Of a DNA stretch of 17,975 bases, positions 1-7,422 are shown in pieces. The stretch lies in the NCBI GenBank assembly GCA_964571695.1, contig CAZNDG010000052.1, positions 1 to 17,975 on the forward strand, read 5' to 3'. Both the position numbers and the translations under genes were made by a program. The DNA comes from UBA8958 sp964571695. Lineage in GTDB: Bacteria > Desulfobacterota > Syntrophia > Syntrophales > UBA8958. The notes beneath the pieces are model-generated. The model had not been told where the DNA came from. It made no database searches and saw only the letters and a program-made list of their open reading frames with translations. The stretch's first letter is position 1. Each line of letters opens with the position of its first letter.

Positions 1-688
1 TCAACGGTTTCAGGATGTCCTTCCAGACCGTCACCGTAAACGGCACACTGGGATTCCTGGGCAATTTCTCATAGATCTTCGGATTTTCCTCCAGGACGTA
101 GAGGACGTGGGTGCCACTGACGAACTTGTCACCATAGACATTGGCGTCGCCTCCCAATTCCTTCACCCGAGCGTGGGCCTTCCTGATCATGTCATCTTTG
201 CGGCCGAAGGTCAGGGCCCCCGTGGGACAGGACTTGACGCAGGCCGGCGATTCGTCGTTCCGGAGGCGGTCGTAGCAGAGGTCGCACTTGTAAACCCGGT
301 CCGTCTCCCGATTGTAGCGGGGAATGTCGAAGGGACAGGCGGAGATGCATTCCTTGCAGCCGATGCACAGGGAAGAGTTAAGGCCCACCGTACCGAATTC
401 CGTATGGTGGAGGGCGCCGCTGGGGCAGACCTTAACGCAGGCCGCGTCGGTGCAATGCATACATCCGTCCTTCCGGAAGAGCCACTTGAAGCCCCCTTTG
501 TTGTCGGCGTATTCCTGAAAGCGGATCAGCGTCCAGGTATTCCACTGTAAATCCGGGGGATTCTGGTAACTGCCCCACTGCTTCGTTCTCAGCCCCGGCA
601 TCTCGTTCCACTGCTTGCAGGCTATCTGGCAGCCACGGCAGGCCGTACATTTCGTCGTATCGATGAGTTTTATGTATTCAGTTTTCAT
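1..688 (-). CDS. fdnH: Formate dehydrogenase iron-sulfur (beta) subunit, FdnH-like, partial
   Basis: Electron-transfer subunit carrying electrons from the catalytic subunit towards a membrane cytochrome b. The ATG at 688-686 opens a frame of 229 codons that leaves the left edge without a stop, so the C-terminus is missing. Four cysteine clusters for [4Fe-4S] centres are visible: CTACRGCQIAC (residues 14-24), CMHCTDAACVKVC, CIGCKECISACP, and a CDLC...ACVKSCP group with the wider spacing typical of FdnH/HybA-type subunits. The start lies 12 nt after the fdnG stop, with a purine-rich AGGAGAAGAGG upstream that overlaps the fdnG stop, so the two genes form one operon. In E. coli FdnH a single C-terminal membrane helix follows; here it would lie outside the window. 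The family call is firm. Membership of a nitrate-inducible type system rather than another periplasmic formate dehydrogenase rests on pairing with fdnG. Confidence 0.93.
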   Translation of the reverse strand, partial: MKTEYIKLIDTTKCTACRGCQIACKQWNEMPGLRTKQWGSYQNPPDLQWNTWTLIRFQEYADNKGGFKWLFRKDGCMHCTDAACVKVCPSGALHHTEFGTVGLNSSLCIGCKECISACPFDIPRYNRETDRVYKCDLCYDRLRNDESPACVKSCPTGALTFGRKDDMIRKAHARVKELGGDANVYGDKFVSGTHVLYVLEENPKIYEKLPRNPSVPFTVTVWKDILKPL

Positions 689-700
689 CAGCCTCTTCTC

Positions 701-3700
701 CTATATCTTTTGCACGTTGACCATGAACGCCTTGTACTCAGGGCAGAAGGTGTTCGCGTCGCCGACCGTGGGGGTAAGGAAGTTGGTGCTGTCGCCGCCG
801 TCCTTGGGGAAGAGCCATCCGTAGTTGAAGGGAAGGCCTACCTGATGAACCGTCTTGCCCTCCACCTGGAAGGGCTTGAACCGCTTGGTCACCATGGCGA
901 CGCATTCCACGGCCCCCCGGACGGAGGAAACCTTCACCCGGGCGCCGTTCCGAATCCCCAGATCACGGGCGAGGAGATCGCCGATCTCGACGTAGAGCTC
1001 CGGCATCGCCTCGAGTAGCCAGGCCTGCCACCGGGTCAGGGCGCCGGAACACCAGTGTTCCGTACACGAGTATGTGGTGCAGACATAGGGGAATTTCTCG
1101 CTCGCATTGGCCACCTTGTCCATCTCACTCTTGAAGATCTCGATGGCCGGGTTATTCAGTTGACTGGACATGGGATTCTTCGCCAAGGGACCTTCCAGAG
1201 GCTCGTAGTGCTCCGGGAAAGGCCCATCGGCCATGCCGGGGCCGAAGAGGGCGCCGAGGCCGTCCTGCTTCATGATGAAGGGGTACTTCCCCTTCTCCTT
1301 GTCCGCCTGCGGCGGCCAGGGACCGTCGGGGACGTCGCCCACCCATTTATCGCCTACCCATTCCAGTAGTTTCCGCTTGGGATTGTAGGGCTTGCCGTAA
1401 ATATCGCAGGAGGCCCGGTTGTAGATGATCCGCCGGTTGACAGGCCATGCGTAGGACCAGTTGGGGAAGAGGCCCAGCCCGGTGGGGTCGTCCTTCCCGC
1501 GCTTCTGCATCTTGTTTTCGCCCGTGGCGGAGAAGCTCCCCGCCATGATCCAGTTGCCCCCCGAGGTGGAGCCGTCGGCCTTGAGCAATCCGAAGGTGGG
1601 AACGAGCTGGCCTTTTTTGAACTCCGTCTTCGTACCCTTGGCCTTGTCCTCAACCACCGTATCCTGGAGGAAATAGCCGTTGATCTGTTTGGAGATCTTC
1701 AGGGCGTCGTAGCGGCCCTTGATATCCGTATAATCCCACTTGAGGTTGAGGATCGGTTCGGGACAGGCGCCGCCTTCCACTTTGTACAGATTCTTCACCG
1801 CTTCCATGATCTTGATAGTGATCTCCCCTACGGGAATGGCGTCGCCGGGGGCCTCGGCGGCCTTGTATTTCCACTGAACCCAGCGCCCGGAGTTGCTCTG
1901 ACTCCCCTCCTTCTCCATGGACGCGGAGGCGGGAAGGAGGAAGACCTCCGTCTTGATCTTCTTGGGATCGACGCCGGGACCTCTCCAGAACTGGTAGGTT
2001 TCGTTGTCGAAGATATTTTCGCCCACGAGCCAGTCTAACTTCTCCAGGGCCTTCCGGACCTTCGCCGCGTTGGGGGAGCTTACCGCCGGGTCGTTGCCCA
2101 CGGCGAAGAGCCCCTTGATCTTCCCCTGATACATCTTGTCGAAGAGGTGCATCAAGGAATAGTGGACGCCGTCGTCGAGCTTGGGGACCCAGGAGTAGCC
2201 GAAGCCGTTTTCCTTCGTTGCCTTGTCATGGAACATGGACATAAGGAAGCTGACGAAGAAGTTGGGATAATTCTGATAGTAGTTCGCCGACTGGGGGTCT
2301 TTGGAAACGGGGGTGCACTTCTCCAGATATTTATCCAGGGTGTCCAGGGAGGCCGTGGGCATCTTCAGATAACCGGGGAGATTACCGTAGAGGATGCAAT
2401 GATCCGTCGAACCCTGGACGTTGGGCTCGCCGCGCAGGGCGTTGATGCCGCCGCCGCAGATCCCCATGTTTCCCAGGAGGAGTTGGATGATGGACATGGT
2501 CCGGATGTTCTGGACGCCGACGGTGTGATGGGTCCAGCCCAGGGCGTAACACTCCGTCCCCGCCTTGTCGGGAACGCCCGTGGCGCTGTATTCCTCATAG
2601 ACCTTGAGGAGGTTTTCCTTGGAAACGCCCGTGATACTGGAGACCTTATCCAGGGTGTAGCGGGAATAGTGGGTCTTGAGCAGTTGGAAGACGCAATGGG
2701 GGTCGGAAAGCGACATATCCCGTTTGGGAATCCCGTTGGCGTCCTTCTGCAAGGCCCAGGTTTCCTTGCTGTACTTCCGCTTCTCCGCATTATATCCTGA
2801 AAAGAGGCCGTCCTCGAACTTGAAGTCGGGGGATACGAGGAAGGAGGCGTTGGTGTAGTTGATCACATAGTCCTTGAACCAACGTTCGTTCTCCATAATG
2901 TAATGAATCATCCCGCCGAGGAAGGCGATATCCGTCCCCGAACGGAGAGGAACGTGATAATCGCACCGCGCCGAGGTGCGGGTGTAACGGGGATCCACAT
3001 GGATAACCCTGGCCCCTTTTTCCTTGGCCCGCAAGATCCACTTGAAGGCGATGGGGTGATGCTCCGCCGCGTTGCTCCCCATGATGAGGATGCAATCGCT
3101 GTTCTTGATATCGCAATAATGGTTGGTCATGGAACCGCGTCCGAACGACTCTCCCAGAGCCGCTACAGAGGGGCTGTGTCAGACCCGGGCCTGATGATCG
3201 ATATAGACCAGGCCCAGGGCGCGGCACTTGACGCTCATGAGCCAGCACTCCTCGTTATCCACGTTGGAGCTGCCCAGATGACCTATGTTTTCGCAACGGT
3301 TGACGAGCTCGCCCTTTGCGTTCTTCGTCACGAAGCCGGCATCCCGGGTGTCCTTGATCAGACGGGCGATGCGCTCGATGGCGAAGGACCAGTCCTTCTC
3401 CTCCCACTTGTCGCTCATGGGGGCCCGGTAGAGGACCTTCTTCAGGCGGTGCTTGTTGGCCTCCGTGAGATCGAAGAAGCCCGCTCCCTTGGCGCAGAGG
3501 GACCCTTCGTTGATGGGGTGGTCGGCGTCGCCCTCGATGTTGAAGATCTTGCCGGTCATCTTATCCACGCTGCACAGCAGGCCGCAACCGACAGAACAGT
3601 AGCAGCAGACCGTAAAGACCTGCTTGGATGCCTTGACGCGGTTCATCTTGTTCAGTTTGTCCGCATACGCATGCACGGGGCGTAAGTCGATGCCCAGGCC

Positions 3701-3766
3701 GGAAAGGGCAATCCCCGATCCTACCGCCCCGGACACCTTCAAGAAACCCCTTCGAGTAATCTCCAT
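701..3766 (-). CDS. fdnG: Periplasmic formate dehydrogenase catalytic (alpha) subunit, selenoprotein, FdnG-like
   Basis: Oxidises formate to CO2 at a molybdenum (or tungsten) bis-pterin centre. A naive reading splits it at TGA 3179-3181, but both halves are in the same frame and the junction reads QARV-U-HSPSVAALGESFGRG, the formate dehydrogenase active-site signature. Sec falls at residue 196, as in E. coli FdnG; the full protein is 1021 residues (E. coli 1015). The N-terminus has a twin-arginine signal (TRRGFLK, residues 4-10), a hydrophobic stretch and a likely AYA cleavage site near residue 35, so it is exported folded to the periplasm. C54, C57, C61 and C91 bind the [4Fe-4S] cluster, followed by K93. 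The ATG at 3766 has AAGGAGG six bases upstream. It is cotranscribed with fdnH. The usual third subunit (cytochrome b) would lie beyond the left edge. Confidence 0.96.
3147..3161 (-). promoter_or_regulatory. Bacterial SECIS hairpin of fdnG
   Basis: On the minus strand, 17 nt after the TGA, GGCTCT-GGG-AGAGTC forms a six-pair stem (one G-U) with a GGG loop. Stem length, a G in the first loop positions and distance from the UGA fit the general bacterial SECIS pattern recognised by SelB. It lies inside the coding sequence, as bacterial SECIS elements do. Confidence 0.7.
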
Positions 3767-3802
3767 AGAAGCCTCCTTGTTCTTTGGAATTAAAGCGAAT
3801 AA

Positions 3803-3830
3803 ATCTTATGTCAAATTTGATCTATGTCAA
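3803..3830 (-). promoter_or_regulatory. Sigma-70-type promoter of fdnGH
   Basis: On the minus strand TTGACA (3830-3825) and TAAGAT (3808-3803) are separated by 16 nt, leaving a leader of roughly 30 nt before the fdnG ATG. The -35 box overlaps the right half of the shared dyad at 3823-3840. A 10-bp palindrome, TCAAATTTGA (3811-3820), lies in the spacer. The stretch TTGATCTATGTCAA (3817-3830) also resembles an FNR box with one mismatch. Confidence 0.6.
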
Positions 3831-3840
3831 GAGCGGCATA
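3823..3840. promoter_or_regulatory. Candidate operator, shared TGACATA dyad (fdnG copy)
   Basis: Read in the fdnG direction this is TATGCCG-CTCT-TGACATA, an imperfect inverted repeat with a 4-nt spacer. The same architecture occurs at 7333-7350 and 13706-13723. It overlaps the -35 box. A second TGACATA half site is at 3807-3813, 16 bp away in the same orientation. The pattern was seen by eye; the regulator is unknown. Confidence 0.5.
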
Positions 3841-4036
3841 TCTACGCCATTTTAAGCCGAGCGTCAAGCGAAAAGTGGATATAACCTCAAACAAATTAAT
3901 ATCTTGTGGTAAATATAGCATAATAAGGATGTGGAGGGCTGTCGGGGTGGCGATGTCGGCAAGGGTCGGGTTCGACGGGGAGCGTGGCGGTGTTGGCCGG
4001 TGGTTCGGCCGGAAAGGTGGCAAAGCCAACGATTCT

Positions 4037-4066
4037 TTGACTTTGTCCGGCCATCTCGTGTATGGT
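4037..4066 (+). promoter_or_regulatory. Possible promoter of the TiaS-like gene
   Basis: TTGACT (4037-4042) and TATGGT (4061-4066) are 18 nt apart. If used, the transcript has a leader of about 120 nt before the ATG at 4195. Spacing is slightly long and the -10 box matches at 4 of 6 bases, so this is tentative. No other convincing gene was seen between 3767 and 4194. Confidence 0.35.
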
Positions 4067-4140
4067 AAGCGGCAAAACGGAGTCGGCATCCTTTCGGCCG
4101 GGAAGGCCATTGGGAAGGGGCAGCGGTTGTCCCGGCGCTC

Positions 4141-4176
4141 CGGAGCCGACAGGGCGGGGCCGATTTTACGGCTCCG
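4141..4176 (+). promoter_or_regulatory. Inverted repeat in the leader of the TiaS-like gene
   Basis: CGGAGCCG (4141-4148) and CGGCTCCG (4169-4176) are perfect complements with a 20-nt spacer and end 18 nt before the ATG. The left arm also lies in a self-complementary GCTCCGGAGC (4137-4146), so alternative pairings are possible. Further upstream GTTGGC and GCCAAC enclose a GGCCG/CGGCC stem (about 3993-4030). No T-run follows, so it is not a simple terminator. I do not recognise a named riboswitch. Confidence 0.35.
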
Positions 4177-4194
4177 GTGAAGACAGGGATAAAG

Positions 4195-4911
4195 ATGCGC
4201 ATTTACATAGGTTATGACGACACCGACGTCCTGGATTCGGAATTCGGCACCGGGAAGGTGGCCCGCAGACTGGAAAGCGGGCTTCCCGCCGGCTGCCGGG
4301 TTTGGGGGGTCGTCCGCCAGCAGCTCCTGGTGGATCCCCGCATCCCCTACACCTCTCACAACAGCTCGGCCTGTGTGGTCATAGAAGCGCCCGGCGATTT
4401 CCCGGCGCGATCATTGCTGCCGGCGGCGATCGCCCACCTGGAAAGATCGGCGGCCCCGGGCAGCGACCCGGGGCTATGTTTCGTCCCCGCCGACGACCCT
4501 TCCCTGCCCGCGCTCATGAACTTCGGGCGCCTCTGCACGCAACGGATCATGACCCAGGCGGAGGCCCGGCAGTCCACCGGCGTCAGCCACCTCTCCGGAC
4601 ACGGCGGCGACGACGGAGGGATCATTGGCGCGGCCGCCGCCGTAGGTCTCACTGCTTCGGGGTGGAGCGGGCGGTTTATCGAATACGGTAATCTCCGCGC
4701 CTTTACCGATCCGGTGACGGTGGAGGAGTTGGCGGCAAAGGGGATCCGGGTGGTTTCCCTGGAGCGGGATGCCGTCTTCCCCGCACCCGGAGACCTCATC
4801 CGGACGAATAAATGGCTCCGGCCCCGGCTGTGGGGACATGAAGCCGTCCTCCCGGTCCTGCCGGCAGGGCCGCGGCGCTGGGAAAGCATGGGGAAAAAGG
4901 AAAGGGTATAA
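4195..4911 (+). CDS. Stand-alone TiaS N-terminal-domain-like protein, function unknown
   Basis: A 238-residue protein. Residues 1-22 (MRIYIGYDDTD...GTGK) resemble the start of TiaS, the archaeal tRNA(Ile2) agmatidine synthase (IGIDDTDSP type). RIPYTSHNSSACVVIE near residues 49-64 matches the NPNIPWKTRGNGAV region in position and character. SGHGGDDGGIIGAAAAVGL (134-152) matches the TiaS glycine-rich HGGTGGGVIGALAAVG motif. The OB-fold and zinc-ribbon parts of full TiaS are absent. Bacteria normally modify this tRNA with TilS, so an agmatidine role should not be assumed; a related nucleotide-dependent function is possible. I chose the ATG at 4195, which has AGGG eight nt upstream and starts directly with the conserved strand; an in-frame GTG at 4177 is the alternative. 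The gene stands alone, divergent from fdnG and followed by a terminator repeat. Confidence 0.7.
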   Translation: MRIYIGYDDTDVLDSEFGTGKVARRLESGLPAGCRVWGVVRQQLLVDPRIPYTSHNSSACVVIEAPGDFPARSLLPAAIAHLERSAAPGSDPGLCFVPADDPSLPALMNFGRLCTQRIMTQAEARQSTGVSHLSGHGGDDGGIIGAAAAVGLTASGWSGRFIEYGNLRAFTDPVTVEELAAKGIRVVSLERDAVFPAPGDLIRTNKWLRPRLWGHEAVLPVLPAGPRRWESMGKKERV

Positions 4912-4987
4912 GGAGAAGTGAGAATTCCTGCGAGTTCATTTATTTATCGATGGTGGAATGCTTGACGACATCGTCGTTCTCAATCAA

Positions 4988-5050
4988 GACTTACTATGAA
5001 AATGCCATTTTCATGCTTCGTGGTGCTCCACGGGGCATGAGGTTTTTTTA
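4988..5050 (+). terminator. Intrinsic terminator in a dispersed repeat, copy 1
   Basis: CATGCTTCGTGG (5012-5023) pairs with CCACGGGGCATG (5028-5039) around a TGCT loop: twelve pairs, two of them G-U. AGG and seven Ts (5043-5049) follow. Just upstream ATGAAAATG-C-CATTTTCAT (4996-5014) is a second dyad that shares three bases with the terminator stem. A near-identical copy in the same orientation lies at 15361-15420, so this is a repeated terminator module. It ends the TiaS-like transcript. Confidence 0.75.
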
Positions 5051-5082
5051 CAAGTTCATCAAAACTGATGGGAGGTGTGATG

Positions 5083-5301
5083 ATGTCCGGAAAGATCTTT
5101 TATCGGGAACGCCGTAAGGTCGGGGAGAAGGAAAAGAAACCCCGTTTCAAACTCGTCGCCGTCGCCGATGTGGACCTGAAGTTTTACAGCGAGCACCTGC
5201 GGAAGAAGGAACTGGAGGAGATCGCCGGCGCCGTTGGCGCCGAACTGGTGCTCCTGCAGGCCGCCAAGGAAACGGACGAAGAAATCGAAGTCAAGGAATG
5301 A
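5083..5301 (+). CDS. Small conserved-looking protein upstream of the molybdenum storage gene
   Basis: A 72-residue protein that I do not recognise. It begins MSGKIFYRERRKVGEKEKK, a very basic head, continues with FKLVAVADVDLKFYSEHLRKKELEEIAGAV, which looks like strand-helix-helix, and ends in an acidic tail (ETDEEIEVKE). There is no signal peptide, membrane segment or cysteine. GGAGG at 5071-5075 sits 7 nt before this ATG and 4 nt before an adjacent in-frame ATG at 5080; an ATG at 5068 precedes the ribosome binding site and is unlikely. It is followed after 88 nt by the MosA-like gene on the same strand, suggesting a shared transcript. The clear ribosome binding site and sensible composition support a real gene. 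Confidence 0.7.
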   Translation: MSGKIFYRERRKVGEKEKKPRFKLVAVADVDLKFYSEHLRKKELEEIAGAVGAELVLLQAAKETDEEIEVKE

Positions 5302-5389
5302 TAACCTCAAACTTTCGGAGACTGTGCATCGACACGGTGAATACGTAGTCAGAACAGACCGATTTGCAAAACCATTGACGGGGAAATCT

Positions 5390-6220
5390 ATGGCCCTTTA
5401 TCGAGAACGGGATGGAAAAAGGCTTCATGTCAAAAGCAGGCTCATGGGGGAGAGCCTGGTGGGCAGGAAATTTCTGGACGGCCTGGATGTAGCCCCCCAG
5501 CAGCGGCTCTTCCCCGACGTCAACGTCATCAAGATCGGCGGTCAGTCCATCTGCGACCGGGGGGCAAAGGCCCTGCCCGCCCTTGTCCAGGAGATCGCTG
5601 CCGCCAAGAAGAAGCACAAAATGCTCATCACCACCGGTGGCGGCACCCGCAGCCGCCACATCTACTCCATCGGCCTGGAACTGGGAATGCCCACGGGGAT
5701 CATCGCCAAGTTCGGCAGCTCCATCTCCGAGCAGAACGCCCTGCTGGTAGCCACGCTCCTCTCCCCCTGGGGGGGGATCAAGATCGGCCACGACGAGGTG
5801 ACCAAGCTCTCCATCTATTTCGCCCAGCGCAGCCTCCCCGTCATGCACGGCATGCCGCCCTACGATTACTTCGCCCTCCCCACCTCCCGCTCGCGGATCC
5901 CCGTCCACCGCACCGACGTGGGAACCCTGATCCTCGCCGACCTGATCGGGGCCAAAAGCTGTATCTTCGTCAAGGACGAACGGGGTTTGCACACGGAAGA
6001 TCCGAAGAAGAACAGCGCCGCCGCCTTCATTCCCGAAATCTCCGTCGCCGAGCTTTTGGAACGGGATCTGGAAGACCTGATCATCGAACGGCCCTGTCTG
6101 GAGATCCTTCAGAAAAGCGAGGTCATCGACCGTCTTCAGATAGTCAACGGCCTGGAGCCGGGAAACCTCACCCGCGCCCTGGCGGGCGAACATGTGGGGA
6201 CGATCATCTACCGAAGCTGA
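5390..6220 (+). CDS. Molybdenum storage protein subunit homologue (MosA/MosB-like, amino acid kinase fold)
   Basis: A 276-residue protein of the amino acid kinase superfamily, close in length to the Azotobacter vinelandii MoSto subunits (about 270-276). Those assemble into a hexameric cage that stores molybdate as ATP-dependent polyoxometalate clusters. Visible motifs are VIKIGGQSICDRG (46-58), TTGGGTRSRHIYSIGLELGMPTG (81-103, phosphate-binding glycine-rich loop and helix), SRIPVHRTDVGTLILADLIGA (168-188) and IVNGLEPGNLTRALAGEHVGTII (251-273), which track MosA/MosB better than UMP kinases. The ATG at 5390 follows GGGGA by about 5 nt; the open frame extends upstream to 5234 but that part overlaps the small gene in another frame and looks non-coding. 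Only one subunit gene is present, so a homo-oligomer is likely unless a partner lies elsewhere. It probably buffers molybdenum or tungsten for the formate dehydrogenases (inference). Confidence 0.85.
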   Translation: MALYRERDGKRLHVKSRLMGESLVGRKFLDGLDVAPQQRLFPDVNVIKIGGQSICDRGAKALPALVQEIAAAKKKHKMLITTGGGTRSRHIYSIGLELGMPTGIIAKFGSSISEQNALLVATLLSPWGGIKIGHDEVTKLSIYFAQRSLPVMHGMPPYDYFALPTSRSRIPVHRTDVGTLILADLIGAKSCIFVKDERGLHTEDPKKNSAAAFIPEISVAELLERDLEDLIIERPCLEILQKSEVIDRLQIVNGLEPGNLTRALAGEHVGTIIYRS

Positions 6221-6332
6221 AGTCCGGGACTCTCCGGCAAATAATCCCTACCGCCCCCGCTATCCCGCCGATCCTTGGGCGCGGATCCGGAGCTTTAAGG
6301 GGAAAACCTTGCGCACGGGCGATGCAGCCCCC

Positions 6333-7226
6333 TCAGGTTCTCTCGGCATGCCACGGGGAGTCCGTCATCGGTGAAAAGCCCTTCTCCTGCATAACTATAT
6401 CCAGGTGCGCCAGGCTCATCGCCGTGACGTCGAGATCACGATCGGTCAGCTCGCTGACGCCCTTGAGGGTCACCAGATACCGCCGGCACTGGTCGCAACT
6501 GAAGGCTGTCTCCCGGGGCCTGTCTTCCACGAAGAAGAAGTCCATGCCCTGCTGGGCTTCGTGTTCGCAGTAGGGACAGATCACCCGGCTGAAGATCCAC
6601 TCGTGTCCGCACCCGGAGCAGTGGAGCCAGCGGCGGGTGATCTTCTCCTCGATGAGGGCTATACTGGGAAACTCACCGCAGACTGGGCAATAGCCGTGCT
6701 GCCATTCTCTGTCGCCGATCAGCGCTGCGGCTTCCGGAAGGCGCTTTTCCAGGAAGACCCGCGACAACTGCCGGAGCAGGAACTCGAGAACCGGCGCCGA
6801 AACCGACAATTTCTCCGCCCAGGCAAAGACGAGGTTCTCGTCCCTGCCGGCATCGACCAGCTTCCGGAAGTATGGAAGCAAATCTATATCCCCGTTGCGG
6901 ACAGCCCCGGCGATATGCTCCATGTCACGGTTGAGGATCGGGAACCCCTCCCCGATTGCAGCCGCCATCACGTCCGCTATCTCCCCCCAGGGATCGGCGG
7001 CGGAAAAAAATTGCACCTGGCGGAGCAACGGAATGCCGGCGCCGAAACGGGCGGGATCGAATCCCGTCAAGGTCACGGCCGGCCATTTTTCACCCGCCAG
7101 CAATCTCCTCCTCGCCAGGAGCAGAGGCTGAAAGGCGCCGATAATTGCCCCTGCGTGGGGGTTTCCGGCGATTTCCCGCGCCATGATTTCCCGCAAATTT
7201 TCCTCCGTTTTTTCCGCATTTCTCAT
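6333..7226 (-). CDS. fdhE: Formate dehydrogenase accessory protein FdhE
   Basis: A cytoplasmic rubredoxin-like zinc/iron protein needed for assembly of Tat-exported formate dehydrogenases in E. coli; its natural client here would be FdnGH. The 297-residue product carries four CxxC pairs: GYCPVCGEFPS (C180/C183), HCSGCGHEW (C203/C206), ICPYCE (C217/C220) and SCDQC (C244/C247), the family hallmark. The N-terminal half is helical, as expected. I chose ATG 7226 because AAAGGAG lies 8 nt upstream; the frame stays open to 7307 but that extension crosses the promoter at 7299-7326. It is convergent with the MosA-like gene (112 nt gap, no convincing terminator) and divergent from modA across a 196-nt region with a shared operator. 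Confidence 0.92.
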   Translation of the reverse strand: MRNAEKTEENLREIMAREIAGNPHAGAIIGAFQPLLLARRRLLAGEKWPAVTLTGFDPARFGAGIPLLRQVQFFSAADPWGEIADVMAAAIGEGFPILNRDMEHIAGAVRNGDIDLLPYFRKLVDAGRDENLVFAWAEKLSVSAPVLEFLLRQLSRVFLEKRLPEAAALIGDREWQHGYCPVCGEFPSIALIEEKITRRWLHCSGCGHEWIFSRVICPYCEHEAQQGMDFFFVEDRPRETAFSCDQCRRYLVTLKGVSELTDRDLDVTAMSLAHLDIVMQEKGFSPMTDSPWHAERT

Positions 7227-7298
7227 CTTTTCGGCTCCTTTTATCCGACCCGGGGTAAATACCTGCGCCCGCAAGGGCCCTTCCTGATAGCGTCCCCA

Positions 7299-7326
7299 TC
7301 TATACAATCGGCCCCGGCGGTGTCAA
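7299..7326 (-). promoter_or_regulatory. Promoter of fdhE
   Basis: On the minus strand TTGACA (7326-7321) and TATAGA (7304-7299) are 16 nt apart, giving a leader of about 65 nt before the fdhE ATG. The -35 box lies 6 nt from the edge of the operator at 7333-7350. Confidence 0.6.
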
Positions 7327-7332
7327 GGGATA

Positions 7333-7350
7333 TATGCCATCCATGACATA
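7333..7350. promoter_or_regulatory. Candidate operator between the divergent fdhE and modA promoters
   Basis: TATGCCA-TCCA-TGACATA is an inverted repeat with one mismatch between arms and a 4-nt spacer, inside a longer dyad (GGATAT 7328-7333 and ATATCC 7348-7353). It is nearly equidistant from the fdhE -35 (6 nt) and modA -35 (7 nt) boxes, as expected for a site controlling both genes. The same pattern precedes both formate dehydrogenase genes. A ModE-type regulator is the obvious candidate (inference). Confidence 0.55.
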
Positions 7351-7357
7351 TCCTGGG

Positions 7358-7386
7358 TTGACTTTTTTGTTGCATTTCTGTATTAA
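7358..7386 (+). promoter_or_regulatory. Promoter of modABC
   Basis: TTGACT (7358-7363) and TATTAA (7381-7386) are separated by 17 nt, a strong sigma-70-like arrangement. Transcription would begin near 7393, just before the palindrome AACATATGTT (7396-7405), which could be a further regulatory site in the leader. Confidence 0.7.
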
Positions 7387-7422
7387 GCCAAACGAAACAT
7401 ATGTTAAAGGAGGTATAAGCTA

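Noticed and set aside
2147..2800. Long open frames antisense to fdnG, fdhA and nrdJ (for example 2147-2800, 11080-13413, 15654-16940 plus)
   Set aside because: They are antisense shadows of GC-rich genes with firm family matches; their predicted proteins are low-complexity and lack ribosome binding sites.
3817..3830. FNR-like site TTGATCTATGTCAA at the fdnG promoter
   Set aside because: Not dropped entirely, but the same bases are better explained by the TGACATA dyad found at the other two promoters; the FNR match has one mismatch and no counterpart there.
3811..4359. Open frames on both strands across the fdnG-TiaS gap (for example 3824-4180 plus, 3811-4359 minus)
   Set aside because: They overlap the fdnG promoter and the 5' part of the TiaS-like gene, have no ribosome binding sites, and their proteins have no recognisable features.
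5234..5389. N-terminal extension of the MosA-like protein to 5234
   Set aside because: It overlaps the small upstream gene in another frame, has no ribosome binding site, and the resulting residues are basic and unlike the family; ATG 5390 gives the expected length.
7040..7075. GGGATCGAATCCCG resembling a tRNA T-arm
   Set aside because: It lies within fdhE and no acceptor, D or anticodon arms can be drawn around it.
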